From Glossina fuscipes (lineage: Eukaryota > Arthropoda > Insecta > Diptera > Glossinidae): 64,000 bases of DNA. This document shows, one piece after another, positions 1 to 11,385 of the stretch (its first letter is position 1; each line of letters opens with the position of its first letter). The translations under genes and the position numbers were made by a program. The notes beneath the pieces were generated by a model that was not told the origin of the DNA, made no database searches, and was given only the letters and a program-made list of their open reading frames with translations. Where the stretch lies: the NCBI RefSeq assembly GCF_014805625.2, contig NW_023998431.1:4865198-4929197 (forward strand). Reading direction: 5' to 3'.

Positions 1-870
1 TGTGCAGATGTCTGCAAACATAGGGGTCATTAAATTCTTTAGCACGTTAAAACCGACTTATACCTGTTAACGGCTAACGCAATGTGAAGATTAAACTTGA
101 GCCTGGAATCAAATAAGGCGTCCAAATCTTTACTGATGACAGAACACCAGTAATTCAGAGATGATAAATCAGATTGCACCCCATCAGCGTCCACCATTCG
201 GTTACCACAAATATAAATTTTCACATCATCCGCCAACATAGGAATTTTAGAAAGTGGACACTTCGACTTGACGAACGTCCAATGAAACCAGTATTTTCCG
301 CAGGAAAGTGCAATTAAATAACACTCTTTGTATACGTTCAGTAAGGCAATAGAAAAAGCACGGAACAAATTCTCAAGGAAGCCAAGTCAACAAAGCTTTA
401 AAACCGAAAGTTCATGATTCACTCTATCAAATGCTTTTGAGAAGTCCATATATATCACATCTGTCTGCTTGGCCAAAGCAAAGGCCTGAGAAATATCAGC
501 TTATGTAAACTCCATCAAAATTAGTAGATGCTGATCTGATTTTAAATAAGCCGTACTGATATGGCGATAACACTTGTATTATGGCCAAACGCTAGACAAT
601 AGACAGAGGCTTCCAATAACTTAGGTTGGACACTGAAATTTGTAATGCTTCTGCAATTATTAATGTTGTCTCTGGAACAACTTTTATTCGAAAGAACAAT
701 AACACTAGCTTTCCATGCTAAGGGAAAGTAACAAACTATAAGGCAGCTGCACAAAGCACAATGCCTGAGAATACAGGATGGAATACCATCCTGAACCGAA
801 GACAACTGAACTTGCGAGTAGACAATGTAGAAAAGCAAGCAATTCTTTTGCTTTGAAGTCAAGGTGATTT
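1..870 (-). pseudogene. Decayed CR1-type LINE reverse transcriptase fragment
   Basis: Read on the minus strand, this stretch keeps reverse transcriptase motifs in the right order but in several frames. Around 860-600 it reads DGIPSCILRHCA and then PKLLEASV. Around 480-400 it reads TDVIYMDFSKAFDRVNH, the catalytic aspartate motif A. Around 250-190 it reads MLADDVKIY, motif C with both aspartates kept. Near 130-70 it reads LFDSRLKFNLHI, a conserved block after the RT core. The same blocks occur in the fuller LINE at 38-42 kb, so this is a related but more diverged copy. Frameshifts and stops lie between the blocks and it cannot make a protein. The window edge cuts its 3' side. Family assignment is by motif; subfamily is inferred. 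Confidence 0.8.
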
Positions 871-1959
871 CCATTTCGGAATTTTGTTGCTATCGCAAAA
901 GCTGATTGTGCTTAGGGCCCATTAAATTTTTGGTGTGGTCTAATCAACTGTTTAGTTGATGATGAGAGTGAAGTTCCTCTTAATGTCATGACCTTCCCTG
1001 CCCTTGAAATGGCAAAAAGGCATTCTCTGCACAAGCGGACGACATTTTTTGGTGAGTTATAGTCAAAAAGCAAGCAAACGAGTTGAAAATGCACTTAAGG
1101 TACGACGTTTCATATATACATAGGACTTTTGGGTGAGCAGTCGAAGAAAATTCAAATGATTTCTTCGACAATTTCACTGCACAAGAAAAAAATTTCACTT
1201 GTTTCAAAATTACTGAATACATCCACAAAACATATCAAATTAAGTTCAGTTTTTAAATAAGTTAAGCACGTTTACATTCTGAGATAAATTCAAAAAATCA
1301 CTACGCGCTTGTGAGTGGGATTTTAGGTCAATTTATTTCTACGAAATTTTGAATCGATGTTGTCGCAGATTTTTGTAGCCAACCCCAAAGTATAGAAAAT
1401 ATTCGCTTTGTGAGAACGGTAGCAGCATGCAAAATTACGCTTCAAAGATTCTATAAAGCATGTATATATATTTCAGATCAGTTTCGAACTGCGAAGGGTG
1501 TCCGTAAACCTGCCCAACTCTGTGCTTGTCTCTGATGAACACAAAAATTAAGATATCGATAAAGGTTGATAACAATACTGGAAGCTTCTGAGTACATGTT
1601 AGAAAATCCAAGTCCAAGAACGTGCCGACAATGGAACATAAACTGAAAAAAGTTCTTCTGTTGTCACAACCAAAAAATTTCTGCTTTACATTACTAATGA
1701 ACTACACAAGATATAACAAGAAAAATTCCTCTGTATATTCTATGAGTGACTCGTATTTTTACAAGTATTTATACATATTATAAAATATGCAAAATTTTTT
1801 GTTTTGTTTTTTTGTTTTTTTTTGTTTTTTGTGTTGAGCTTGGGAGAGATTCGAGGGTAGGCGAAAACAATTTTGTTCTACTTGTCAAAATAATGCTTAG
1901 ACATTTTCGTTATTCAGTTGGTGAAGGTGGGTATACCAGTGAGCCGATTGATTTTCCAG
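871..1959. other. Gene-free AT-rich stretch
   Basis: No convincing gene or repeat is seen here. Short open frames on the minus strand (986-1228, 912-1094) overlap one another and match no family I recognise. A T-rich tract lies at about 1794-1830, not far upstream of the candidate splice acceptor at 1959-1966. Confidence 0.4.
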
Positions 1960-1966
1960 CTTACAG

Positions 1967-2092
1967 CAACGTATGCGTCGTTTATTGACAAAGCATCCTA
2001 GCGTCAAGGACGGTGATTCAGAACCATTTCGAGACATCCTCAGTCATATCAAGGCTATGAGCGAATTTGAGCCGGTTTTGGACATTAATTAA
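1967..2092 (+). CDS. Candidate last coding exon, unknown protein
   Basis: A 41-codon open stretch ends in TAA at 2090-2092. It follows two nested splice acceptors: TTTTCCAG ending at 1959 and TTACAG ending at 1966, preceded by a pyrimidine-rich run. In this frame a TGA sits just upstream of the acceptors, which fits an exon boundary there. The peptide starts QRMRRLLTKHPSVKDGD and ends EFEPVLDIN; it is charged, helix-like and of normal composition, unlike random AT-rich open frames nearby. There is no ATG suited to a start, so it would be the C-terminal end of a gene whose earlier exons lie outside the window. I do not recognise the family. Splicing is inferred; it could also be a chance open frame or a transposon relic. 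Confidence 0.35.
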   Translation, partial: QRMRRLLTKHPSVKDGDSEPFRDILSHIKAMSEFEPVLDIN

Positions 2093-2529
2093 ATTGGAAA
2101 TAACATCACTGCATCAACTTTTGAGATCTTTGCGAATATTTCCAAAAAAAAAAAACTCTTCACCCAAGAAATTTACTCTTAGAGAGAGTTTTTTTGACTT
2201 GTTTTTCCGCGGTAAGAATTAGAATCGATCTGACAGCAAATCGCTTGTAGATAATAGAAAAAATTTAGCAGTAATTTATGCGTATTGAAAAACCCCTTCA
2301 AAGGATTAAATGTAGTTAAGAATTCGTTTGAATATTTTTTTTTTCAAAATTTAACAGAAAATTACTTTATTTGAGAAAGTTTCTAAAAGCAGAAAATCTG
2401 AAAAATTGAAGATTGCTATGTGTTTGACAACTCTGCACTGAAAAAGTTATCTACGGCTCGGCAAATGGAAGTGTTGAAAATTGTGCAACATTTGCGGAAA
2501 ATTGCTTCCGGCTAATGTTCTATATAAAC

Positions 2530-2568
<39 letters not shown>

Positions 2569-4481
2569 TGTACTTCTCTGCCTACATTTTGCTTGTAGTT
2601 TAAATGAATTTATTGTTGTTGCATGGTTTTACGAAACTCTTGCCGCAATCAAAAAAAACAAAAGGAGAAAGGAAAGGAAGGCAGCACAATGTGCGACATT
2701 AACCATTGAAATTTAAATTTTACAAATGTTTGTTTCGCACTTGTTGACGACCGTAAGGACAAACTTCAATTCACCAACTGTCGACTTAGTTGTTTTTTTT
2801 TTTTTTTTTTTTTTGCGCTGCATCTTTTACGTTATGGGTCTCCTTTTCTAAATCCTTCTTAATCTGTTTGGCTTTAATTTAATTCGTGTTTTTTTCAATT
2901 TTTTCCCTTTTTTTTATTACAAATGTCTTGTAATTAATTTTTACTTCGTTTTTGGTTTTACTTGTTTTTTTTTTCACCCATGATTTTTGTGTTTGTTCTT
3001 TGGCAAGTTTATATAGGTTCGTTTTTGGTGGTTTCGCTTGCTTTAATTGTTAAAGTTTTTAATCTGAAAACTTTGCTTTTTCTATTAAATAGATTTGTAA
3101 AACTAATTTTGTGATTTATGTCCAATGTCAAGGTTTTAATGGGATTAATACGGTTTCGTTAGCTAAACGAGACATTTTTATACAGTTTTAGTAAAAAATT
3201 ATAATACAAATTATTATTAAAATCTTTATCACAGATGTTATCTCATTGTATTACAACGAATGAAAATTCCACAATAAAAAGATTCCACAATAAGTAAGGT
3301 CAAGAGTATGTTCATTCTCTCTTGTGCGCCAAACGCTGCACCGAGTTAATGCCAAAGAAAGCCTTAATTGAAATGGTATTATTAGTAATGACTAGGCGAA
3401 AAGATTGAAAGGCGTTTCGATAATCAAAACATCGATGACGCGTCAGCTCGCGTCATTAAGATCATGGATTTTTATAAATAGTTTCATAAAATATCGGCAA
3501 GAAGTTCGATCTCTTGTAACGTATGTCACCGTATAAGTCTGACACGTCTACGAGTGGAGAAAGTACTGTTAACCGCTTTGGTTGGCAATTTGTTGCGAAA
3601 TTGCGAAACACTTCGATCTCAAATGGTCTACGGTGGCTTAGCAGTATACAGTAGCAATTTATACAATTGCTTTTAACGGAATTCGACCGATTTTGCAATA
3701 ATTCCAAAATAGGAATATCCAATAAACCTTTAATCATCTAAAACAGATTAATTAATTTAGTAGCTGAGATTTCGTAGATTGTCCCTTAACATTAATAATA
3801 ATAATTCGATAGTTGTAAAAGTGTTTATTAACTACAACTTCATTTACAAATTCTATTGTCACTTAATTTATTTATTTTTATTATACTCAGCAGTATTTCT
3901 GCTTACACTTACCCACTCAGGATCTCATATTTCACCCATCTTCATCTATTTCGCATTAAACGTTTATAATCACTTTTATTCCCAAATAAATTTCATCAAT
4001 TCTTTTTTTCCCCTGATCCTCAATCAATTGTTATGTTAGGAATCGATTTTCAAACTTGATCTGTAGGGTTACACCAGAATGATTTGGATTTATCTACAAT
4101 TCATTTTTGATAAAGGATCTAAATAAATAATTTTATGTCGTTATTTTCCAATTAGTCTTTTCGTAATGTTTAATATATATGCCTTAAGGAACGTTACGCT
4201 ATGTTAAACATGTGTAGCTAATCCGTTACATATTGGGTGGTATGTGTGGGTACGTTTGGTCAGTGTTAAAGTTACGTCGAAGATGCTTGTAAATGACTAG
4301 CATGCGAAAATTTTCCCACATCTCTCTGCTCCTCTATTAGATGACGATTACGTAAACGGGTTCCGTCTAAGTACACACGTAACCGTGGATTCTTACTTTT
4401 TTCCGAACAATTTATACTGTGAGGAACCAAAGTCGTCCCTCGTCCTTTCGGCCTCACAGGTTCTTCGTCTCTGAGGGGGAG
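2093..4481. other. Gene-free AT-rich stretch with simple repeats
   Basis: This region holds a (TA)n microsatellite at about 2527-2566, a run of about 20 T at 2795-2814 and many shorter T tracts. Open frames at 3462-3737 (minus) and 3779-4039 (plus) are AT-driven and show no domain. The stretch before 4482 reads on plus as an open frame from about 4329 to 4475 (ending VLRL and a stop), which could be the tail of an LTR-element polyprotein, but this is weak. Confidence 0.4.
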
Positions 4482-4679
4482 TGCTAGAGTAAGTTAGGCT
4501 AAGAGAGTTAGGATTACGTAAAGAGAAATCAGAGTAAAGAGAAATCAGAAGAAGTTGAGAATAAATAGTTTAAGCCGAAGTTTAGTCAGTTTACTCAATT
4601 CTAGAGTAAGTTAATAAAAGTGAGTTGGTCGCTGGGTGAGTAAAAGAGTGGAAGTTATGGACTAGTTCGTGCGTTTACA
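4482..4679 (+). mobile_element. Possible solo or 3' LTR
   Basis: The segment starts TG (TGCTAGAGTAAG) directly after a purine-rich tract CTGAGGGGGAG and ends TTTACA, giving the TG...CA form typical of a retroviral-type long terminal repeat of about 198 bp. A short open frame ends just before the purine tract, as polyproteins of LTR elements often do. No second LTR, no clear primer-binding site and no target duplication were found, so this stays a weak call based on form alone. Confidence 0.25.
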
Positions 4680-4921
4680 ATGATGGTGGTGGTCTTTAAA
4701 TTAAGAATAAGAAACTTATTTTTGAAGTACAAAAAGGGGAAATTGTAAATGTCAACGAAGAAATACCTGGAGTATATTTTTCAAGAGGAACAATACTTTA
4801 AAAATATATAAAATATCTTATATAAATTCAAATTGAGAAAAGAAAGCCATTAAATCTGTGTAAATAAATTTTATGAAATACAAAAGAAGCCCGCCAGAAT
4901 TTGACATTGTTGCAGCGATGA

Positions 4922-5080
4922 TCAACAGGAGAACAGAATCGCAGAAAAACGAAGGTAAAGGAAGAAATTTCTTGTGAAACAAAACCTGAAGCCGCTGAGC
5001 TACCCCAGCACCAGGTTTTTGACAAAAATAGCCCTCACAACACCGCCAATCTTCTATCCGCAATATTCGACCGCAATTAG
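4922..5080 (+). other. GC-richer island with several overlapping open frames
   Basis: From about 4890 to 5350 the base composition rises and all strands carry open frames, so it is hard to choose. The most protein-like is plus 4922-5080 (52 codons), opening after a TGA at 4919-4921 and ending at TAG 5078-5080; it contains KVKEEISCETKPEAAELPQH and ends NLLSAIFDRN. The same frame stays open for another 29 codons after the TAG. Minus 4818-5177 (119 codons) and plus 5104-5403 (99 codons) are longer but look less like proteins. No family was recognised. It may be an exon of an unknown gene, part of an LTR element behind the possible LTR at 4482, or nothing. Confidence 0.2.
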
Positions 5081-5880
5081 AGATTAGAGTATGATTCGCA
5101 TGAGTGGATATGGTACTCGAGGTCTTGGCTGACGGCATGCGATCGCATACGACGACGAGCTCGAGTGTGCATGGCATAGGCGTACGCCAGCCTTTGCAAA
5201 ACGCTATCAGCAGCGACTTTTCCCGTTTATCCAGATATTTTCATTTTGATGTTGAAGGTAGACAAATACTACTTCACCTTCCTTCCTCTCGCCCATTACC
5301 TATTATCTTTTTAGACCACCGCCGTATCCACGCGTATAAGGGGCCTCTTAGCCGCTTGATCGCAGAAAAAAAAACTTTCTTTAATTGCAAAAAAATTTAT
5401 TAAAATAGCGACAGCCTAAGCCTAATACATGATTTTATTGCTCCCCTTTTATTAATTGAACTTTAAATAAAAGCAGTTGTAGTAAGCGACCTAAAAAGCT
5501 GCAAGCTGGAAGAAGTAAATAATTTATAGTTTCAAAGCCATGTATAGAATATTAATTAATAAAAATATTTAAATTAAAATGACTTCTAATGTATACGAGT
5601 TTATTGAACTTGAAGAAAGTGACCGTTGAAAAATTCGTGGAAAATCAATTTTTCCTTTTTGGCTAAATAGATGTTTTGAACCCTTTAGCAAATGTGGAGC
5701 AGAATTCATCAGTTGAAACAAGTATTTTACTGATATGTGAAACTGTAGGTCTATCCCTAAGCGTTCTCAGGCTCATGTCTTGCTTACTTCCTGTTTTTTT
5801 TAGTACTTCAGTACGGTAACAAATGTCTTAGAACGCATGTTCGTTCAATTAGGCACACTTCGAGACCAAAATTGCTACGT

Positions 5881-6712
5881 TAAGGCAATCGTTGAGTAGG
5901 CATAGGACTGCAAGTGAACCCCTAAGCCATCGCAAACATGCATAAGCTTGGTAACCGATAATACAATTAATTTTCGACTCATAGTCACTTTTTAAAGTTA
6001 AAATTTAGTTCAAGTACGACATAGGTAAATCGTGCATATTAAGAAATGTTGCTTTAATGGACTTTGAAGAGTCCGTTAACGAGAATAAGTGATAGGCGTC
6101 ATTTAGGTTCTTGCAAACAACTCTGAGCGGGTTAAACAGTTCGTAATTATATTTGCATTGACTAAGCTTTATCAGGATAAAGTGCCTAGAGAACCGGTTA
6201 GGGACATTAAAGCCTATCTCACAAAGTAATGCGGGCAAGTCAATTGTACCATTTATTAATTTGATTAAGTAGGAAACCCCAAGAGCAAATCTACGTTTCT
6301 CCAGTGACGGTAAGGATAACAGAAGCAACCTATTTTCATAGGGGGTGGAAGAGGGGCAATCGGGTCCCAACCCAAATTCCTAAGGGCAAACAGCAAGAAT
6401 TGCTTTTGAACCGATTCAATTGAATCTACGTAGCACCTATATGAAGGAGACCACAAAACAGAGGCGTACTCAAGTATAGGTCTAACAAAACACATGTAAA
6501 GCCTTTTCGTAATATAAGGATCATCAAGCTCGTTGGACCACCTCTTTATAAAACCAAGCGCGGTTCTAGCTTTGCTTAACGAGAGCTCAATAGGCAAATT
6601 GAAGCGTAACCTATAATCAAACAGAACGCCTAAATCTGTGAACGAATCGACGTCTTTCAACTTGTGCGAATCAATGAAATATTGAGTACTGAACGACTTC
6701 CTTCTTATACCT
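5881..6712 (-). mobile_element. 5'-truncated CR1-type LINE copy (RT C-terminus and 3' UTR)
   Basis: The minus strand closely matches the 3' end of the LINE at 41.1-41.95 kb. From 6660 to 6340 it reads the post-RT region (TDLGVLFDYRLRFNLP, then RPILEYASVLWSPSYRCY). After a frameshift near 6340-6370 it continues in another frame to the C-terminus (FSLTDSSKSIKATFLN, PMSYLN) and a stop at about 6005. The 3' UTR match extends to about 5890 (GCATGTTTGCGATGGCTTAGGGGTTCA in the other copy). Similarity starts abruptly at about 6712, the usual 5' truncation of a LINE insertion. It lacks the RT core, so it could never move by itself. No target duplication was found. Confidence 0.85.
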
Positions 6713-6749
6713 TGCCTTATAATTTCTTAGGTCATTTCGCTACACTTAC

Positions 6750-7129
6750 AGAGCGTGAGAAATGTTCGAGGAGAAATGCCGCCGTGAAGAAAGAACGAAG
6801 AAGACTATTTGAACATAGAGCGGAGTTTTTGGGCTGGTGGTATTCTAGACTAATGGAAAGAATAAGAAAAAAATTATTATAATGAAATGACATATCAATA
6901 ACACGTTTCACAACTTTAAACGCGTTGTCTTCAAAATACGACTCGTCAAAACGGAGCACGGCATAACGAATCGAATTATTTTCATTTTTTTTATTCGAAT
7001 ATCTTACAACATATTTAAAATGACGTTCTCTAGTAAAGTACGAATCGGATTTTTTTTTACAATAATTAAAACATTTTTTACTTTTTCATTTCATTCAAAT
7101 ACTCGCCAATTGCACAACACACCATGCAT
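6750..7129 (-). pseudogene. Broken coding-like segment of unknown family, possibly two exons
   Basis: On minus, an ATG at 7129-7127 starts MHGVLCNWRVFE, meets an in-frame TGA (about 7093-7091), then continues open for more than 60 codons with normal composition: CFNYCKKKSDSYFTRERHFK, later IRYAVLRFDESYFEDNAFK at about 6980-6925. An AT-rich piece with a textbook acceptor (pyrimidine run then CATTAG ending at 6850) is followed by a 100-nt open piece, 6849-6750, that ends in a perfect GTAAGT donor. The composition change and signals suggest exon, short intron, exon. The same bases on plus (6751 onward) read REKCSRRNAAVKKERRR after a CTTACAG acceptor, so strand is uncertain for the second piece. 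It abuts the LINE truncation point. I do not recognise the protein. Confidence 0.35.
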
Positions 7130-7559
7130 TCAAAATCCGATACGTGTTTCACTAGAGGTGGGATACGGGAGTGTACATTGAAAGTGTTTTTTTTTTACTT
7201 TTAAATTGAAAGCACACAAAGTCACATAGCATGGCGCGGAACCCTTTAAATTGAACATGGCCCGCGAGAATAGCTCCAATGTTGGAATTTTTCCGATATT
7301 TTATGCTTGATAACTTCCTCCATGTTATTGTTCTATTACCTTTTGATTCTTAAAGCAAAAAAAAACATTTTTTTAAAGACCGTTGTAGTGATTTCTTTCT
7401 AACGCCTTAAGATTTGTCAAAATTTCAAAAATTACCCGCCTATACGATTTCATGACAGTCAACCATATGTGAGCCAAGCATTAGACGCTTATCTGTATTT
7501 TGATCATCTTCTAATTTGAAAAGGGGATTTATTGAGAAAAATTGGTACAAAGTATGTAT
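7130..7559. other. Gene-free spacer
   Basis: AT-rich sequence with T and A runs (about 7184-7198, 7356-7374). No feature can be supported. Confidence 0.4.
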
Positions 7560-8130
7560 ACTAAGCAAAATATTCTTCATAATTTTCTTCAAGTTCTTCC
7601 AATCTTCCTGGCAATATGGCGAGACCGTGTCCAAAGACCGGTTTCGCACTTCTTCAGCAAATTGAAATCGCATATCAGCCAAGCCATGCTGTATTGATCT
7701 GAGCAAGTGGCAATCAGAAGGCGTTATGTCTAGCGAGTACGTTGGGTGCGGCAAGATTTCCCGTTCGAGTTGTCACAGTGTACCCCTAAAAATTCTGAGA
7801 ACGTATGGCCAGGCGTTGTTACACAAGAGGAAGCGCGATTGCTGGTCGTTTTTGCAACAGAGGTCTGCAGAAATCTGCAGTAATACTTTAGCAATACATT
7901 AAACCTTTATGTTCCCTCCATATGCACAGCAAAACTGTATGTCAATTGACCTTAAGCTTCGGTATCGATGTGAGCGTAAATATCTAGTAAGAGCTGATTC
8001 ATCAGTTGCTAAGCTGTTCGAAAGTCTGTCGAGTTCATTTTCGTCCAATAAGTCTTAATCCAGCAGCATCACCATAAGTCTGTAAAAGTGTTTGGTGGGC
8101 TTCGGCAGAAAAGCTCTTCAAATTAAACGA
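7560..8130 (-). pseudogene. Dead mariner transposase, mauritiana-like
   Basis: Minus-strand pieces match a mariner DD34D transposase. At about 8130-8055 it reads SFSAEAHQTLLQTYGDAAGL, the N-terminal DNA-binding region. At about 7850-7790 it reads FLLCNNAWPYVL, the second catalytic motif, where the aspartate has become asparagine. At 7750-7640 it reads PHPTYSLDITPSDCHLLRSI then QHGLADMRF, holding the third catalytic aspartate. The C-terminal LEELEENYEEYFA with stop lies near 7566. The pieces lie in different frames with stops between them, and the middle of the protein is largely gone. Flanking sequence upstream (to about 8260) resembles the 5' end of the mariner at 23283-24086, so the two belong to related families. 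Inverted repeats were not found for this copy. Confidence 0.75.
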
Positions 8131-9069
8131 CAAAAGTAATGAAGGTCGAAACTGTAATGTAAGCGCTCCATGCTTAGCGTTGGCGTACGCTGAATAAAAC
8201 TATTATACTAAATGGAAAATTGTTGTATTATGTAAAGAAAGATCAAAATCGTCGAATTTAACCGTTGCGTATATTGATATATCCCATTGTTTCATTATTT
8301 TCATCAATAGATGTCACCGATCAAAACATATGCAAGCATCTATTATTTTAACGGTAGTGTTACCGATTTAATGGATTCCCGTCTTGTAGAAACCATATAA
8401 CATAACTATATAAACGTCGTTTAAAGGTGAAGCATGACAGAACTCTATTTTAGTTTCACGGCGACTACAATTCATTGCAAATCACTTTTGCAATTAAAAT
8501 AAGGACTGTATATAGGGACGACTGACTTTATTTGCATGCTTGCTTATGCTTATTACTATAATTTATATACTTTTCACCAAAATAAATGGAAAATTGAGTC
8601 ACATTTTGAAAAATCCATTGGCACACATTCGATTTGTTATGTTTTCCAAATTATTCCATTATCACTGGCACATTATCTACAGGATTTTCATCTAGCTACC
8701 ATTTGTACTGATTTCTATCAACATAAAAATACTCGAGTTCAAAGTACATACATAAAGATATGCATAAAAATATATATGTATTTATATATATATATATATA
8801 TTATAGGGGTATCTTGAATGTAATGCAGATTCATAGCGTTTTTTGTTGTGTGCAAACGTATTTCGTGTTTATAACAAAAGATTTTAATGGCAACAGAGCA
8901 GACTACAGTAAACAGTACAATGCCGCTGTTTAGTTAGTTATCTATTTTATCGTATACCGGGCTTTTGTCTTTAGCTATAAATTTTGGGTTTTTCCAAATC
9001 CTTAACTGTCGTTGTGTGATTTAAAGTTTTCTACTTCTTTACATTTCCATTCCCAGCTCATCTACGTTA

Positions 9070-9070
<1 letters not shown>
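8131..9070. other. Gene-free stretch
   Basis: The first 130 bases are probably the 5' untranslated end of the mariner relic. The plus open frame at 8536-8817 is AT-driven and runs into a (TA)n tract at about 8772-8802; it has no domain and I do not call it a gene. Confidence 0.4.

Positions 9071-9115
<45 letters not shown>
9071..9115. repeat. Uninterrupted 45-bp poly(A) run
   Basis: Forty-five consecutive A, followed by TGAAGAAGGC and a C/T-rich stretch. It could be the tail of a reverse-transcribed insertion on plus, but no recognisable source sequence is seen immediately upstream. Runs this long are often mis-sized in assemblies. Confidence 0.9.
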
Positions 9116-9117
<2 letters not shown>

Positions 9118-11225
9118 AAGAAGGCTAAGCACTCGAACTCTAGTACTTCCCCCTCTTCTCACGCCCTCTCTACACAATTCAAATCCACTCTTTCTCTTTC
9201 TCGTCCTTTGCTTTCATTTCACTTCCTCGTAGCCCCTTTTTTCACATACTTATTAGTTCTGTATACCATTTACGACTTTTGACATCTTTATATACTGGGG
9301 CTGATTATAAAGTTAAGCCCAAGAAAATTGACAATGTGCCAAAAAATTTGCTTTAACAAAGCTAAACTGAATAAAAAACAAAATAAAAAATAAAACAGAA
9401 ACCAACCAATGTGTGGCAAAGAAATTGTAATGAAATATTTATTCATTCAGGTGTTTGACAGTTTGAATTGTGTGCTCGAAGTTGTAATTGCGAAGAGGGT
9501 GTGCGGGTGAAAAATAATGAATAAGAGGTGTTAGGAACAAATTTTCGATTTATTTATTTATTTATTTATTTTTTTTTTATCAAGCCAATCACTGAAGACT
9601 GACAGTATATTAATTTTATCATCTGGAATGTAGCGCCTAGGAATATGCATTGATTATTCAACATAATATAATTTGTATGTGTGCGTTTACATACAATCTA
9701 TATATGAAAAAGCGGCCAATGCAAAACAATTACAAGGCTATTCTCTTCTTTATTCTATGAAATCCTATCTCCATTCGTCCATCCATCTGATCGTAGCGTC
9801 AGAAAGCTTCACGAAAGTATCCATCCATTAACTAGTAGATGCAATCGATGCATTTCGCTTCCCATAAACGAAAATTGTAACATATTTATCTTATGGGTCG
9901 GTCTCTTCTAAAAATCGCTATCCACACACACATACACTAATTAACGAAAATATGTTGATTAGACAAGAGAAACTTGAAGGCGAGAAGTGTATTGCATACT
10001 GGTATACTTTATAATTGAATAACATAAAACATAATATACACACGCGAACTTAACATAATATATACGAATGCATCTAAACGATGCGTATGATTCCTGAGGA
10101 CCTCCATAACTATATGTTACTGTACGTTTTGCTGAACAATGGTTTTTGTTAATTGTTTCTTTGCAGCTCGTATTCAATTGCAATGTAAGGCTCGAAAGTA
10201 ATGTAACAAATGAATGAATATAAAGTTATTGGCGAAAAATCTCGTCTTATATAAAATTCGTCATGATGTGAAAGCATCAGATTATGATTTAGAAACTGTC
10301 GCAAAACATAAAAAACATGAAGTTTTGGTACACAACTAGAGATACATCGTTTTTCCCCAAAATCGTTGATCGAAATGCGTACATGAGCACCTTTATCGAA
10401 TCGTCCACGAAGACATTGGGTGTAAGTCTTACGTTACGCATATTAGGGAGGCTGCTGTCCAGACATATTCGGAATCCACTTTATTTCTCCGTCGAGAACA
10501 TGTTTTGAATAAGTTAAAGTGCCCGGAGATGCTGAGCATTTTGCGTTCTTTTTTTTCCAAACGAAAAAAGTTCGAGCAAAAGCGAAAACTTGCTTACATA
10601 CACACCATGAGTTATGTGTAAAAGGTTTGCCACAATTATCACGATACTGTGAGTTGTGAGTAACAGAGAACATATTCTGCGGGTTCACCACGTTCAGTAG
10701 GATTTCAGATAAGGATGGCTCTATGCATCGAGGTTTTCGAAATAGTTTTGGAAGCCTGAATTGGTAGCTTACGCATATTTCAGCAAAACTATGCCACTCA
10801 TACAAAGCCATTAAAATAAAGTATTGATTAGTTGAAAATTTCTACAACAAAGATAAGAAACTTTGTTGCGGTGATTTTTGTGGGACATAAACTCAAAGTT
10901 GATCGATTAACTATTTTCAAGCATTTTAGGTTTGAGATTAAGACAATGTTTGATATAACATTAAGGCAGAGTAGAATTCCAGGCTACGTAATCAGTCCAC
11001 TTTGGGAAGATTAACTGATCCCAATGAAAAACTTTGATATAAATAAAAACTTTTTAAAGTTTTTTTTAATTAAAAAGACGAAACTACTTTGACAATCTAA
11101 GTTCAAACTCTATATTCATTTGAAATAAGTGTAGTTATGAAATATTTTCCAACCAATCTTTGATATTCAAATATGAGATACCATAGCTTTTACAGTCGGA
11201 AACTATACGTACGTACGTGTTTTAG
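9116..11225. other. Gene-free AT-rich stretch
   Basis: Contains a (TTTA)n microsatellite at about 9548-9570. The longest open frame is minus 10443-10811 (122 codons), which overlaps plus 10317-10508; neither shows a domain or splice signals that persuade me. Confidence 0.4.
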
Positions 11226-11385
11226 ATGGGGCAACGTAATAGGACAGCACAATATAACGCAAAGATCAAAAACGTAAAGCAGCCAAGCTACTCTCTGCTG
11301 AGAATAGAAGTCTATGTATGCATGTGTATGTATACGATATTACTCTGGAAAAGAAAAACCACAGCCAAATGGAAAAGCACATATG
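11226..11385 (+). CDS. Candidate coding exon with ATG, unknown protein
   Basis: An ATG follows directly after GTGTTTTAG, a usable splice acceptor, and the open frame meets ATATG|GTAAGT, a near-perfect donor at 11386. The peptide starts MGQRNRTAQYNAKIKNVKQ, hydrophilic and basic, then a short hydrophobic piece, then WKRKTTAKWKSTY. If real it would be a first coding exon of about 53 codons preceded by a non-coding exon. The middle part (ATGTATGCATGTGTATGTAT) is low-complexity, which weakens the case. Unspliced, the frame ends at 11408. No family recognised. Confidence 0.25.

Noticed and set aside
10443..10811. 122-codon minus open frame
   Set aside because: No domain, no consistent splice or start context, and an overlapping frame on the other strand; kept as unassigned.
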